Positions 40,218 to 49,532 of a stretch of 64,000 nt of DNA are shown piece after piece. This DNA is from CAWAND01 sp963807065. GTDB taxonomy: Bacteria; Chloroflexota; Anaerolineae; Anaerolineales; E44-bin32. Below the pieces are notes generated by a model, which was not told where the DNA came from, did no database searches, and worked only from the letters and a program-made list of their open reading frames with translations. Made by a program: the position numbers and the translations under genes. Numbering within the stretch: position 1 is the stretch's first letter; each line of letters begins with the position of its first letter. The DNA lies in contig CAWDZQ010000003.1 of the NCBI GenBank assembly GCA_963807065.1, positions 682,001 to 746,000 of the forward strand, read 5' to 3'.

Positions 40218-42406
40218 CAAGCCGCCTCCGCCCTGGCCAGAGGCAGCCAAAATGTCAGCCTGGCTCCGCCCGCGGCGGACTCCCCGGCCTCGATCCAACC
40301 CCCCATGGCTTCGACCAGTTGCCGGCAAAGATGCAGCCCGAGCCCATGCCCATATACCTCACGGCTGTCGCTGGTATCGAGCCGGTGGAACCGGTCGAAC
40401 ACCGCCTGGCGTTCATCAACTGGAATCCCCGGGCCCTCATCCGTCACCCAAACCTGGAGGCCTCCTTCCTCGGCCTCAGCCCCAACTTCCACATCCCCAG
40501 AGAGAGCATATTTCAGGGCGTTGTCGAGCAGATGGAAGACGATGCTGGTCAAGGACTGCTCATCGGCCACCACCAATGGCAGATCCTCCGGGATCTGCAA
40601 TCGTAGACGCTCGGCCCCACTTCCTTTAGGGAAACGTGAAACCACCGCACGGGTTACCTCGGCCAGCGGCAACGGCCGCAAGCTCATCGGAAATCCACCG
40701 GCTTCAAGCGCCGACAAATCCAGGATGGTTTCAACGAAATGGCTCAGCCGCTCCGTTTCAGTTTTGACCAGCGTCAGGGTCTCATGCACGTCCTTCGGGA
40801 TCCTCTCATCCGTCACCAGCACCAGCTCCACCCCGCTGCGGATGTTGGTCAGCGGGGCACGCAGTTCGTGGGAGACAAGTGTCACAAAGTCTGACTTAAG
40901 TTGGTCGAGCTGCTGAAGCTCCCGGTTCAGCTTCTCCAAGTCGACCACCATGGCTGCCAGGTCGCGCGTGCGCTCTTCGACTTTTTCCTCGAGGGCCATA
41001 TTCATCGTCTGTAGTCTTCCCCGTGCGCGATCAAGCTCCTCGACGGTGGACTTGAGCTGGGTTTCCCTGGCCTTGATCTCGGTCAAATCGTAGGCTGTGG
41101 CCACGATGAGCGGCTCTGATTGGCGTTCATCTTCGATCGGTTGCAGGGACAGCGAGACGGGGAAGGTGTGGCCATCGGAGGCAGAGAACTCGATCTCACC
41201 ACTCCACCCTTTTGCAGTGGCCTCTCTCAGGATCGACTTCAGGTCTTTACTGGCGGGCGTGAACTGGGACAGATTCCCGGCAGGCCCGCCATGTGCGCCT
41301 CGCTCCAGACGCCGGCGCAGAGCCGGGTTCTGCAACTTCAGACTGCCGTCGGGCGTGCAAATGAAGGCCATATCGGTGGTGGCATACACCAACGCCGCAT
41401 ATTGACGCATCTCCATCTGGCCGGCGATCGCCCCCTGACGCACAAGAAAGAGCAGCACCAAGGCGACCGCCGCAGCCACGCCGACCCAATCGACGTGGCC
41501 AAGCAGCCAGCCATCGACCACCGTATAGCCGGCTACGGCATACAGACTGATGACGGGCAGGAGCCCGTCAAGCCTACGTCCCGCATGGCTCCACCAACCG
41601 TCCGAGGGCAGTCCCGGTTCAGCGGGCGATTCATTGAGCTGATCGGTCGCCGCCGCCACCAACAGGAGGCTGCCGGCTACCCACCCGAATTCAACCGTGC
41701 CTCCAGGAAGCCAGTCGTGGCTGAGCATCAGGTAACCATAAGCCAGGTCGGACAAGGTGGTGATGGCAAATCCGCCCGTCAGTAGTGCCGCCCGTCGGCC
41801 GATCGAGCCTCCCAGGTTGACCAGGAAGAGGCGCATCGCCAAGGCAACCACCAGCAAATCGAGGCTGACCTCTACCCCCACCCAACCGACCCGGTAGATT
41901 TGCGCCAACCCGACCGTCAGGGCAGGTCGAACCAGCACGAGCCAGGCTAGGGCGAGAATCGAGATACTGATCATGCCGATGTCGAGGAGCCGTCGGATGC
42001 GCCCGAAGCGCTCGTCGGCCACGGAGGGAAAGAGGGTCAGGCCGACCGCAACGGATGCGCCGCCCGCAAGGCGCAGGAAGTCCGAGAGTGTCGGAATCGT
42101 GGGCTGGCCCGGGGGCATGTACCAAAGGACAACCCGCACCGACTCGGCCAGAAGCCAAAGCAACAAACCGGCCGCCAAAAGCACCCACGCCCGCTGCAGC
42201 CGAGATGTCCACACGGCGCGCGCTACATAGACCAGCGTGGCTGCCGAAATGCCGCGCGCCAAGAATACAAGCAGGAACGAGAACCAGCTCGGCACCTCCA
42301 CCTGCGGTCCAATGGTCATGTTCACGAGATACAAACCGACGATGACCGCCATCAAGGCCACCGAACGGTTGGTCAAACGACTCATCAGATCGCGGGACAG
42401 CGCCAT
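40217..42406 (-). CDS. Membrane-bound PAS sensor histidine kinase
   Basis: The 729-residue kinase has about eight or nine N-terminal membrane helices (to residue about 320) with little outside the membrane, a PAS domain (YATTDMAFICTPDGSLKLQN), a coiled coil, DHp with SHELRAPLTNIRSG, and a HATPase domain (HLLDNALKYALSG, VTDEGPGIP, GHGLGLHLCRQLV). All catalytic residues are present. The ATG at 42406 was chosen because a promoter ends seven bases upstream; the longer frame would cross it. It is the first gene of a unit with the OmpR-type regulator. Confidence 0.88.
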   Translation of the reverse strand: MALSRDLMSRLTNRSVALMAVIVGLYLVNMTIGPQVEVPSWFSFLLVFLARGISAATLVYVARAVWTSRLQRAWVLLAAGLLLWLLAESVRVVLWYMPPGQPTIPTLSDFLRLAGGASVAVGLTLFPSVADERFGRIRRLLDIGMISISILALAWLVLVRPALTVGLAQIYRVGWVGVEVSLDLLVVALAMRLFLVNLGGSIGRRAALLTGGFAITTLSDLAYGYLMLSHDWLPGGTVEFGWVAGSLLLVAAATDQLNESPAEPGLPSDGWWSHAGRRLDGLLPVISLYAVAGYTVVDGWLLGHVDWVGVAAAVALVLLFLVRQGAIAGQMEMRQYAALVYATTDMAFICTPDGSLKLQNPALRRRLERGAHGGPAGNLSQFTPASKDLKSILREATAKGWSGEIEFSASDGHTFPVSLSLQPIEDERQSEPLIVATAYDLTEIKARETQLKSTVEELDRARGRLQTMNMALEEKVEERTRDLAAMVVDLEKLNRELQQLDQLKSDFVTLVSHELRAPLTNIRSGVELVLVTDERIPKDVHETLTLVKTETERLSHFVETILDLSALEAGGFPMSLRPLPLAEVTRAVVSRFPKGSGAERLRLQIPEDLPLVVADEQSLTSIVFHLLDNALKYALSGDVEVGAEAEEGGLQVWVTDEGPGIPVDERQAVFDRFHRLDTSDSREVYGHGLGLHLCRQLVEAMGGWIEAGESAAGGARLTFWLPLARAEAA

Positions 42407-42413
42407 GATCTCG

Positions 42414-42442
42414 ATTCTACGGGACGCAACCCCGACGGGCAA
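42414..42442 (-). promoter_or_regulatory. Promoter of sensor kinase gene, leaderless layout
   Basis: TTGCCC (42442-42437), 17 bp, TAGAAT (42419-42414), then seven nt to the ATG at 42406. Confidence 0.65.
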
Positions 42443-42451
42443 GTTGGCGCG

Positions 42452-42486
42452 CAACGGGCCACGCTGGAAATCAGCGTGGCCCGTTG
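42452..42486 (-). terminator. Strong 15-bp hairpin after the Tad operon
   Basis: CAACGGGCCACGCTG (42452-42466) and CAGCGTGGCCCGTTG (42472-42486) form a perfect stem with a 5-nt loop, 20 bp after the stop of the TadE-like gene. There is no T-tract. It separates that gene from the kinase promoter. Confidence 0.65.
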
Positions 42487-42505
42487 GATTCTTGATCCAG
42501 GCCGG

Positions 42506-44509
42506 TTAGTCGTGGAGTGTCGGCGTGGATGTGAACGTCGGAGTGTTTGACGGCGGTGCGGTTACCGAAGGCGTCAACGTCCGTGTCGGGGTGCGGGTTG
42601 CCGTGCGGGTCGGCGTACGTGAAGGAGTCCGCGATGGCGTCGGCGTGCGCGACGGTGTCCTGGTCATGGTCGGAGTGCGCGTCGGTGTGCGCGTCGAGGT
42701 GCGGGACGGAGTGAGGGTGATGGTCGGCGTCCGCGTGATGGTCGGTGTCAGGGTGCGAGTGGGAGTGTTGCTTGGAGGCAACGTGTTGGTCGGCGGTACG
42801 GCGCTGGCCGTCACCGAAGCCGTGGGAGTGGGCGTGACGGTGGGCAACGTAGTGTAGCTGGCCCCACGTGAGAGGTTGCAGGTCGGATCGCTGAATTCGA
42901 TCGTGAAGCCAAAGTTGGCCGAGCCATAGAAGAGTGGTGATTGGTTAAAGTTGGCTCCAAACCCCCCGTTCCAGTCGATCAGGATATTGTTGGCGTTCAG
43001 GCCTACGGACACCGGCTGCGGCATCAGCCGATTGCTGCTGGTGGGCGACGAGTAGGAGTCCGTTGAGCGCACTCGGGCCCCGTTCCAATCGATGGAGTTC
43101 AGATATTCGTTCCAGCCGTAGTAGTTGCTGGCGGTGTACAGTGGGCCCCAATTGACTGTGATGCCCGTCACTTCCAGACCTGGATAGGTCGTGTTGTTGA
43201 TGTATTGGCTAATCCTGGCACCACCACCCGTGGAGAAGGACCCGAACGAAACGCCGGAGCAGGAAGGTGTGGGCGTGATGGTCGGCGTCGGGGTCAATGT
43301 CATGGTCGGCGTGAGGGACGGCGTCAGCGTCGTGGTGGGCGTGAGCGTCGGGGGTACATCGATATAGAACGTCACGTATTGCCAGTCACTGTAGACCCCC
43401 TCGTCGTCCATGGCCCGGACAATCAAGACATGCTCCCCCCGGTTGATGGGGGTCCCATTGGGCCAGACACCGGACGAAATGTCCAGCGTGGCACACGGGC
43501 TGTCGCCGCCGAACCCACAGTAAGACACCGCGCCTTCTGTCTGTCCGTATTGGTAGATTAGGCTCGTGCCGTTGTTCCAGTAGTAATAGAACTGGACCTG
43601 CACGATGCCTTCTCCATTGGACCCGACACCAGCGCAGGTTACTGGATCCGCATTGTCAGGATCGTAGGCTTCGGCCTCAGAAGGAATCTGATCGAACTGT
43701 GAGTAGGTCACGCCGTCCGGAGGCTGCACAACCGTCACCACCGGCGGCACCTTGCAAGGGGTCTCGGTGGGTGTGTTGGATGGCGTTGGCGTGTCCGTTG
43801 GGGTTGGCGTGTATGTCGCCGTCGGCGGTGCCGTCGGCAATCCACCCGAACCGATCACGCGCGCCACTCGGAAGCGTTCAACGATACCGTCGCGTCGCCC
43901 GGTCAAATGCAAGTAGGGCCACCAATTGCTGATGAAAGGCAGCAGGACAGGGTGATTGAAGCTTACCGTCACCCACACCTGGTCACCCGGCGAGCCCGCA
44001 TGATCGACGGGATGACACCAGGCCATCCAGTCTGTCGTGAAGTTGTCTGGATTCGGATCGGTATAGGAGGTGGCGGTTTGAGAGCACACCGTGATCTTGA
44101 AGTAGCCTGGGTCCGCCCAGTTGGTGTTGGGGTCGATCATCCCGGGGTCGCGCTGAACACCGGTGGCTCCAGCCAGGCCGGCGTCGCGGGCAGAGAGGAC
44201 GCGGGCGGCGTTTTCCAGCTTGGCATCCTCGGTGGCGGTGCAAGTCGAGCCGAACTCGCCGTAGAAGGCAGCACAATCGGTGACATTGTAGTGGGCCGGG
44301 TTGTAATCCCCTGTGACCACGTAGCGCAAAGCGTAGCGAGCGCCATTCTCGACAGCCACCCAAGCGAAAAGCAGACGTGCCGCCTCAATGATGGTGAAGA
44401 TCGTCAGCAGGAGAACCGGCAGCACCAACATGAATTCGGCCATCGTCTGGCCGCGCGAACGCTCTGCCCTTCCGCCGCTTCTTCTGATAAACAGCATTGG
44501 ATTGATCAC
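42506..44509 (-). CDS. TadE-like pseudopilin with large C-terminal extension
   Basis: The 667-residue protein opens with a type IV pseudopilin segment: RGQTMAEFMLVLPVLLL, where cleavage after Gly leaves Glu at +5, followed by the hydrophobic helix. A TadE-like domain of about 200 residues, a Thr/Pro linker, an Ig-like domain (VTVVQPPDGVTYSQ, GEHVLIVRAMDDEGVYSDW), another domain (NNILIDWNGGFGANFN) and a long Thr/Pro/Arg tail ending TPTLHD follow. GTG at 44509 has AAGGA about seven bases upstream. The N-terminal 240 residues are a paralogue of the next gene. Confidence 0.8.
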   Translation of the reverse strand: MINPMLFIRRSGGRAERSRGQTMAEFMLVLPVLLLTIFTIIEAARLLFAWVAVENGARYALRYVVTGDYNPAHYNVTDCAAFYGEFGSTCTATEDAKLENAARVLSARDAGLAGATGVQRDPGMIDPNTNWADPGYFKITVCSQTATSYTDPNPDNFTTDWMAWCHPVDHAGSPGDQVWVTVSFNHPVLLPFISNWWPYLHLTGRRDGIVERFRVARVIGSGGLPTAPPTATYTPTPTDTPTPSNTPTETPCKVPPVVTVVQPPDGVTYSQFDQIPSEAEAYDPDNADPVTCAGVGSNGEGIVQVQFYYYWNNGTSLIYQYGQTEGAVSYCGFGGDSPCATLDISSGVWPNGTPINRGEHVLIVRAMDDEGVYSDWQYVTFYIDVPPTLTPTTTLTPSLTPTMTLTPTPTITPTPSCSGVSFGSFSTGGGARISQYINNTTYPGLEVTGITVNWGPLYTASNYYGWNEYLNSIDWNGARVRSTDSYSSPTSSNRLMPQPVSVGLNANNILIDWNGGFGANFNQSPLFYGSANFGFTIEFSDPTCNLSRGASYTTLPTVTPTPTASVTASAVPPTNTLPPSNTPTRTLTPTITRTPTITLTPSRTSTRTPTRTPTMTRTPSRTPTPSRTPSRTPTRTATRTPTRTLTPSVTAPPSNTPTFTSTPTLHD

Positions 44510-44644
44510 ACTTGTATCCTTCTCCGGCCACACCGATTCGGTGGTCCTTTAAAGGATATGCCAGAGCCCCGGTCGTGGGCCTTTCGGTTCGCTAACAGAT
44601 CTGTAACAAAAGGGACTTCCGTCCCATCTCCCCCCTAGAAACGG

Positions 44645-44668
44645 ACCAGCGCCCCGGGGGGCGCTGGT
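44645..44668 (-). terminator. Hairpin between TadE-like paralogues
   Basis: ACCAGCGCCCC and GGGGCGCTGGT form a long stem with a minimal loop, 26 bp after the stop of the upstream paralogue (minus strand). A weak T-rich stretch follows. Confidence 0.5.
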
Positions 44669-44693
44669 GAAAGTCGAGGAATCGGCGGCCAGC

Positions 44694-45803
44694 TCAGTCA
44701 TGGAGGGTTGGCGTTGCCGTCCGGGTGGGGGTAGTCGACGGTGTGGGAGTTATCGACGGTGTCCGGGTGATCGTTGCAGTACGGGTCGGAGTACGTGTGA
44801 GGGTCACCGTCGGTGTGCGGGAAGGCGGTGGCGTCCTCGAGGCCGTCGGGCTCGGGCTGGCTGTGAAGGTTCTGGACGGAGTCAGCGTGGGACGCGGCGT
44901 CCTGGTGGGTACGGTCGGTGTTGGGGTCCGGGTGTTGGTAGGTGTTGGCGTTATCGACGGCGTATAAGTGATGGACGGTGTCGGTGTGATTGTAGGGGTA
45001 TAACTGGCCGTCGGCGTGTTGCTTGGCGTGGGCGTGTTCGACGGAGTCGGGGTGATCGACGGCGTGTAGGTGTCGGTGGGTGTATTACTCGGCGTGAAAG
45101 TGTAGGTCGGGGTTGGCGTGTAGGTGGAGGTGGGCGGCGCCGTCGGCAGGCCGCCAGCTCCGATGATGCGCGCCACGCGAAACTGCTCAACGATCCCATC
45201 CCTTCGGGCCGTCAGATGCAGATAGGGCCACCAGTTGCTAAGGAAGGGCAGAATCATGGGGTGGTTGAAATCGGCCACCACCCAGATATGGTCTCCCGGG
45301 TTACCAGCGTGATCGATGGGACGGCAATCCGCCATCCAATCCGTGGCAAAGTTGTTGGGATTGGGGTCGGTGTAGGTGGCTGATGTCGAACAGACCGTAA
45401 CCTTGAACAGGCCAGGCACGGCCCAATCCGCAAAACGATCAAGGGCGGGATCGCGCTGAATGCCCACCGAGCCAGCCCAGGCCGCGTCGTACGTCGACAG
45501 GATGCGTGCCGCATTCTCCTGGCGGTCAGTTTGGGCAGCCGCGCAACCCAACCCATACTCGGCATAGAAACTGTTGCAGTCGGCGACGTTGTAGTAGGCG
45601 CCGTTGTAGTCTCCGGTGACAGCGTAACGGATCCCGAAGCGGGCAGCATTCTCCACCGCCAGCCAAGCGAAGAGCAGGCGGGCGGCCTCAATGATCACGA
45701 AGATCAACAGAAGCATAACCGGCAGAACCAAAGCAAACTCAGCCAAGGACTGGCCCCGCGTGCGCGCCCGGCGCCGATTGAAAATGTTGCCTATGAAACC
45801 CAT
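44694..45803 (-). CDS. TadE-like pseudopilin with Thr/Pro tail
   Basis: The 369-residue protein has the pseudopilin cleavage segment RGQSLAEFALVLPVMLL, a TadE-like extracellular domain with paired Cys, and a tail of about 150 residues made of TPTxTxTPS units ending TPTLHD. The first 230 residues match the next gene downstream closely (LLFAWLAVENAARFGIRYAV versus LLFAWVAVENGARYALRYVV). It lies 17 bp after the TadG-like gene. Confidence 0.85.
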   Translation of the reverse strand: MGFIGNIFNRRRARTRGQSLAEFALVLPVMLLLIFVIIEAARLLFAWLAVENAARFGIRYAVTGDYNGAYYNVADCNSFYAEYGLGCAAAQTDRQENAARILSTYDAAWAGSVGIQRDPALDRFADWAVPGLFKVTVCSTSATYTDPNPNNFATDWMADCRPIDHAGNPGDHIWVVADFNHPMILPFLSNWWPYLHLTARRDGIVEQFRVARIIGAGGLPTAPPTSTYTPTPTYTFTPSNTPTDTYTPSITPTPSNTPTPSNTPTASYTPTITPTPSITYTPSITPTPTNTRTPTPTVPTRTPRPTLTPSRTFTASPSPTASRTPPPSRTPTVTLTRTPTRTATITRTPSITPTPSTTPTRTATPTLHD

Positions 45804-45820
45804 GTAGTTTCCCCCGGCAC

Positions 45821-47275
45821 TTACTGAGTCAAGCGAGTAAAGATGCGCTTGGCGATGTCGTCGAATACCGGCCCCAACCCGGTCCCGGTGGGTGAGTAGT
45901 AGTAATCGCCGCAGCTCACCCCGAGACCAGCGCTAGCGCAGGGATCGGGAGAGGCTGGATCGCCGTCATCTCCAATGGCCGCAATTTGACGCAGCAACCG
46001 TTCTCCGGCGTTGCCATCAGCCGGGTCATTGATCACCTTGTCGCCCAGTCCGATGGTGAAGACCAAGCCACCCACACCGTCACCGCCGCTTCCCCTCGCC
46101 GTACAGGCAGGGGCTTGTGACGGGTCTCCAGTGGCTCGGCACCCAACGAGATAGGCAGAGTCACGGGCGGCGTCTTCGGCATCGTAGCCATAGCGGCCCG
46201 GGTTGTCTTGGGAAAAGTCACCATCCCGGCAATACGGGTCGATCCAATCATGATTCGTGGGAGACCCCGGGCAGGAAAACCCGCCCGCTGGGCCGGCAGA
46301 AAAATCGACCAGCGCCTGGTTGGCCCCGCCATCGGTTAGCAGTACGACCACCCAAACTGCTTCGGAGTCGCCCCGCGCCGCCAGTTCATCGCGCGCTGTC
46401 AAAAGACCGTCGGAAATATCAGTGGACATGCAGCCAGGAAGCGAACCGTCGATGTTGTAATTACAGAAGGACGGAACGACGGACCGAAAAGGTGGCAGTG
46501 GCAGAGGGTTCATGATCTTTCCGGGAGCGATGTCTGGATCGGTTGACGGTCCCCCGTTCAGAGCATTGATCACCGTGGTCGGGTCGCCGGTGAGTTGAGT
46601 CAGCGTGGTAGGCAGATCCGAGAAGGTAACCACCGATACCCGGTCGAACGGGAAATACATCTTGCTCACGAACGAGAGGGCCGCTGTCCGGACCTCCTCG
46701 AATGGGTGGCAGTTATTGACCGGGGCACAGTTCTTGGGATTGCGCATGGGATCCCCAGAGGGAGCGTCATACGCCATCAATTCGGATTCGTCGATCACCA
46801 GCACCAGGTCGAGCGCCGCCGCCTCGGCCACAGCGTCGGCATGGATGGTGATTTCGTCGATGCCAATGATCGGCAAAAAGGCGAACCGAACTGGCATAGA
46901 GGCCTCGACACTTACCTTCTTCTTGTAGCGTTCGGTCGGCGTCGGGTAGCCAGCCGGGCATAGGTTGACGTCCATATAGCTGGGATAGCTCCCGTTCCAG
47001 TCGCAAATCTTGACCACGGCTGTGGCTGCGCTCAGGTTATTCAACTGGAGCAGTTCCTGTGCGGCATGTTCCAGATCAGATGGCGGCACGTTGCGCCGGT
47101 ATTGATTGGCGGCAGCCAGGGCGCCGGCGTCAACTGCGCGGCGCAAGTGGCCAACATCTGTGAACAGAATCCCGCCGTCAACGGCCAGCCCAATGAATCC
47201 CGCAAGCCCAACAAAAGCCAGGGCGATCAAGATCAGGGCTTGGCCTCTTTCTCGCAATCGAGTGTTCACTCGCAA
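45821..47275 (-). CDS. TadG-like pilus assembly protein with VWA domain
   Basis: The 484-residue protein begins RERGQALILIALAFVGLAGF, a TadG-type N-terminus, and then a Flp/TadG membrane segment. A von Willebrand factor A domain follows (LDLVLVIDESELMAYDAP, VSVVTFSD, VVVLLTDGGANQA). The metal-site motif DxSxS reads DESEL, so one Ser is replaced by Leu. It lies in the Tad operon, 6 bp after the TadE gene. Confidence 0.86.
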   Translation of the reverse strand: MRVNTRLRERGQALILIALAFVGLAGFIGLAVDGGILFTDVGHLRRAVDAGALAAANQYRRNVPPSDLEHAAQELLQLNNLSAATAVVKICDWNGSYPSYMDVNLCPAGYPTPTERYKKKVSVEASMPVRFAFLPIIGIDEITIHADAVAEAAALDLVLVIDESELMAYDAPSGDPMRNPKNCAPVNNCHPFEEVRTAALSFVSKMYFPFDRVSVVTFSDLPTTLTQLTGDPTTVINALNGGPSTDPDIAPGKIMNPLPLPPFRSVVPSFCNYNIDGSLPGCMSTDISDGLLTARDELAARGDSEAVWVVVLLTDGGANQALVDFSAGPAGGFSCPGSPTNHDWIDPYCRDGDFSQDNPGRYGYDAEDAARDSAYLVGCRATGDPSQAPACTARGSGGDGVGGLVFTIGLGDKVINDPADGNAGERLLRQIAAIGDDGDPASPDPCASAGLGVSCGDYYYSPTGTGLGPVFDDIAKRIFTRLTQ

Positions 47276-47281
47276 GCCTCG

Positions 47282-48004
47282 CTAAGGGGTGGGTGTGGGC
47301 GCCGCGTTCACATTGGGCATGATGCTGTAGGCATGTAGCGTGACCGGATCGGGCACGAACACCCGGATCCATGGCAGCCCCATAATCATGTGGTATTCGT
47401 AGAAGACTTCGACCATCACCAGGCCGGTGTCGGGCGGCACATTGGTAAGGCTGGAGAGTTTGGTGGTGATATCCGCCGACGTGAATGCGGACGTGTTATG
47501 GCTGGAACTCGGATACTGGGACCAGCCATTCTCGCCGAAGTCTGTCGGATAGCGGGCTGTGACGGCGTTGTTGTGGACCACGAAGACGGACACGATCATG
47601 TTGTCGGTCGTGGGGTCGAGGTTGATGTTGCCTGAACGGTCAAGGCTCAGGTACATCAGGTTCCAGGCACACGCTGAGTAAAAGTTGTTCGGTTCCGGCG
47701 ACACGCTGGAATTGCCCTGAAAACTACCATTGACATCGTGGACGGGATCATCATTGGCAAGGTAGCGGGCCACTTCACGAGCCGAGTCAATCAAGTCTAG
47801 ATATGTGTTGAGCATGAAACCAAACTCGATCAGCCCTGACAACATCATGAGCAGGAGCGGGAGCAGAATGGCAAACTCGACGAAGCTTTGTCCAAGCGAC
47901 TTTCTGCCGTTCTGGGTCAGGCGCGAGCGCAGGCGCAACCGGATTGACCGCGCCTGCGGAATGTCGCTAGGGGAATCATGTGAGAACGGATAAACCTTAT
48001 CCAT
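47282..48004 (-). CDS. TadE-type pseudopilin
   Basis: The 240-residue protein has the cleavage segment LGQSFVEFAILLPLLLMM (Gly, then Glu at +5), a single helix and an extracellular domain of about 170 residues. It is the first gene of the operon. The ATG at 48004 lies ten bases after a -10 box; no ribosome site is visible. The tight-adherence ATPase, platform proteins and Flp pilin are not in the window. Confidence 0.85.
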   Translation of the reverse strand: MDKVYPFSHDSPSDIPQARSIRLRLRSRLTQNGRKSLGQSFVEFAILLPLLLMMLSGLIEFGFMLNTYLDLIDSAREVARYLANDDPVHDVNGSFQGNSSVSPEPNNFYSACAWNLMYLSLDRSGNINLDPTTDNMIVSVFVVHNNAVTARYPTDFGENGWSQYPSSSHNTSAFTSADITTKLSSLTNVPPDTGLVMVEVFYEYHMIMGLPWIRVFVPDPVTLHAYSIMPNVNAAPTPTP

Positions 48005-48014
48005 GAGCACCCAC

Positions 48015-48043
48015 AGTATAAGGAGGTTGTCGAGCGGATACAA
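48015..48043 (-). promoter_or_regulatory. Promoter of the TadE/TadG operon
   Basis: TTGTAT (48043-48038), 17 bp, TATACT (48020-48015). Ten nt lead to the ATG at 48004, so the leader is three or four nt at most. Confidence 0.65.
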
Positions 48044-48159
48044 CCGAGGGGGCTAGTACTGACGAGCTACATGGGGCAACTTTACGCAAAGCCAGAGCGC
48101 GATTGTAACGTGACTGTAACGGTTGAGCGGCTGCTTTTGGATGCCAACCCCGACTTCTC

Positions 48160-48490
48160 TCAGTCGTGGAGGCTGGGCGTTGGGCCGCAGGGGGCGGTGC
48201 TGGTTGGCGTAGATGAGGCCGTCGGAATGCTCAAGTCCGAGGGGGTCGGGCAGGCGGTGGGAGTGAAAGACGGCGGCGGAATGGTCGGCGAGGGGTTACG
48301 GGCCGGGGGCCTCCGGTGCAACGGTTAAAGGCGGGATCCGAGAAATCAATGGACAGGCCGAAGTTGCTCCCACTCAGATTAAGACGCGGTTGGTTGAAGC
48401 TCCCGGTGAACCCCCCGCTCCAAATCGACGTTGAGCAGATTGCCGCTGCGGCCCATGGCAATTCCGATGGGTAAATTGGACCTGGCGCAG
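48160..48490 (-). pseudogene. Decayed 3' end of a third TadE-like paralogue
   Basis: Read in mixed frames on the minus strand, this stretch gives LPIGIAMGRSGNLLNVDLE, then GGFTGSFNQPRLNLSGSNFG and LSIDFSDPAFN, which align with VGLNANNILIDWNGGFGANF and FTIEFSDPTCN of the 42506-44509 gene. It then runs into a Thr/Pro tail ending TPSLHD-stop at 48160, like TPTLHD of the two intact paralogues. The 5' end is missing; the prepilin peptidase gene adjoins it. At least one frame break is present. Confidence 0.7.
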
Positions 48491-48500
48491 GAGGGGTGGA

Positions 48501-49292
48501 TCAGCCGGCGGCGAGGCCGGCGAACAGACCCCGGCCCCCGAGGTAGACGAGCAGGGCCCCGAGGATCAAGAACGGGCCGTAGGGGAAGGGCATGTAGGGA
48601 GAGTAGCGATGGCGAAGCAGCTGCACAAGCATGAAGACCAGGCTGAAGGCGCCGGCAAGGAAGACACCGATGAACAAGGCCAGGATCACCCCGGGCCAAC
48701 CGACGACCAATCCGATGACCGTGGAGAGAGTGACGTCGCCAAACCCGAAGGCCACTTCCTCCAGAGGCTGGCCTCGCCGGCGCGAAATCCAAGCCGAGAA
48801 CAGGCCCCCAAGGAGGAACAGTACCAAGACGATGCCCAGACCGACAGCGCCGCCCAGCAAGGTCTTGGCCGGTCCGCGCCCCGGATCAAGCACGGAAATC
48901 ATCCCCAGAACGACTGCGGCTGGGAGGCTGACAATGTGCGGGATGAGCCGATGTTCGAAATCGATGATGGTGATCAGCAAGAACACCCACGCGACGAGCA
49001 TGGCCATCCAGGGTCCGGACGGACCCAAGCCGAAGTGATAGATCAACCCCGCCCCGGCCGCCGCTACCGCTTCCACCAGCAAGGCCCGCGACGGGATCGG
49101 CCGCCCGCAATACGCGCATGCCGAACGGCGCGTCAGCAGCGCCACCCAGGCGGACCAAGCGCTGGGCGGACGCGGGCCGCCGCAACCCTGACAATGGGGG
49201 CTTGCAGGAACGCCCAACCCGGGTAGGCTGTCGGCCAGAAGATTGGCCAGGATCCCGGCAAACCATCCCACCAGCAAGACGATAATCGACAT
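48501..49292 (-). CDS. Prepilin peptidase (type IV, A24 family)
   Basis: The 263-residue membrane enzyme has a cytoplasmic zinc site (CQGC and CAYC), and the two catalytic Asp residues in IIDFEHRLIP and FGFGDVTLST. About seven helices. It should cleave the Gly-x4-Glu pseudopilins encoded just downstream. The ATG at 49292 lies eight bases after TATAAT. Confidence 0.93.
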   Translation of the reverse strand: MSIIVLLVGWFAGILANLLADSLPGLGVPASPHCQGCGGPRPPSAWSAWVALLTRRSACAYCGRPIPSRALLVEAVAAAGAGLIYHFGLGPSGPWMAMLVAWVFLLITIIDFEHRLIPHIVSLPAAVVLGMISVLDPGRGPAKTLLGGAVGLGIVLVLFLLGGLFSAWISRRRGQPLEEVAFGFGDVTLSTVIGLVVGWPGVILALFIGVFLAGAFSLVFMLVQLLRHRYSPYMPFPYGPFLILGALLVYLGGRGLFAGLAAG

Positions 49293-49300
49293 GACGGCAC

Positions 49301-49306
49301 ATTATA
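49301..49306 (-). promoter_or_regulatory. -10 box of prepilin peptidase gene, leaderless layout
   Basis: TATAAT (49306-49301) is perfect; eight nt separate it from the ATG. No clear -35 box is visible. Confidence 0.55.
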
Positions 49307-49516
49307 CATGGGGGCCGAAAGGGCATCCGGCCCCTGGCATTGAGCTAACAGCCTTGAATACGCAGGACAGGGCCCGAGGATTTCCTTGGCCGAGCCGTTA
49401 TGCGGCGTCGAACGATCGGCGGAGGTCTCGGCCCGCCAAGCCCGGGCCATACATCACAGGGAGACATGGGCTCCCGGACCGGGCCGCTCGCGGCCCCGCC
49501 CCACCCCGCCCCTTGA

Positions 49517-49525
49517 TGCTAAAAT
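49517..49525 (+). promoter_or_regulatory. Extended -10 promoter, leaderless layout
   Basis: TGCTAAAAT is an extended -10 element. Seven nt separate it from GTG at 49533; an ATG at 49524 overlaps the box itself and so is unlikely to be the start. Confidence 0.55.
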
Positions 49526-49532
49526 GCACCCC

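Noticed and set aside
44531..44556. Two small palindromes (CACCGATTCGGTG and TCCTTTAAAGGA) before the TadE-like gene
   Set aside because: They could be an operator, but they are short, lack a second copy and no regulator can be linked to them.
42520..45110. GTCGGCGTG-like short repeats that resemble a CRISPR or satellite
   Set aside because: They are irregular and encode the Thr/Pro tails of the TadE-like proteins; there are no unique spacers between identical repeats.
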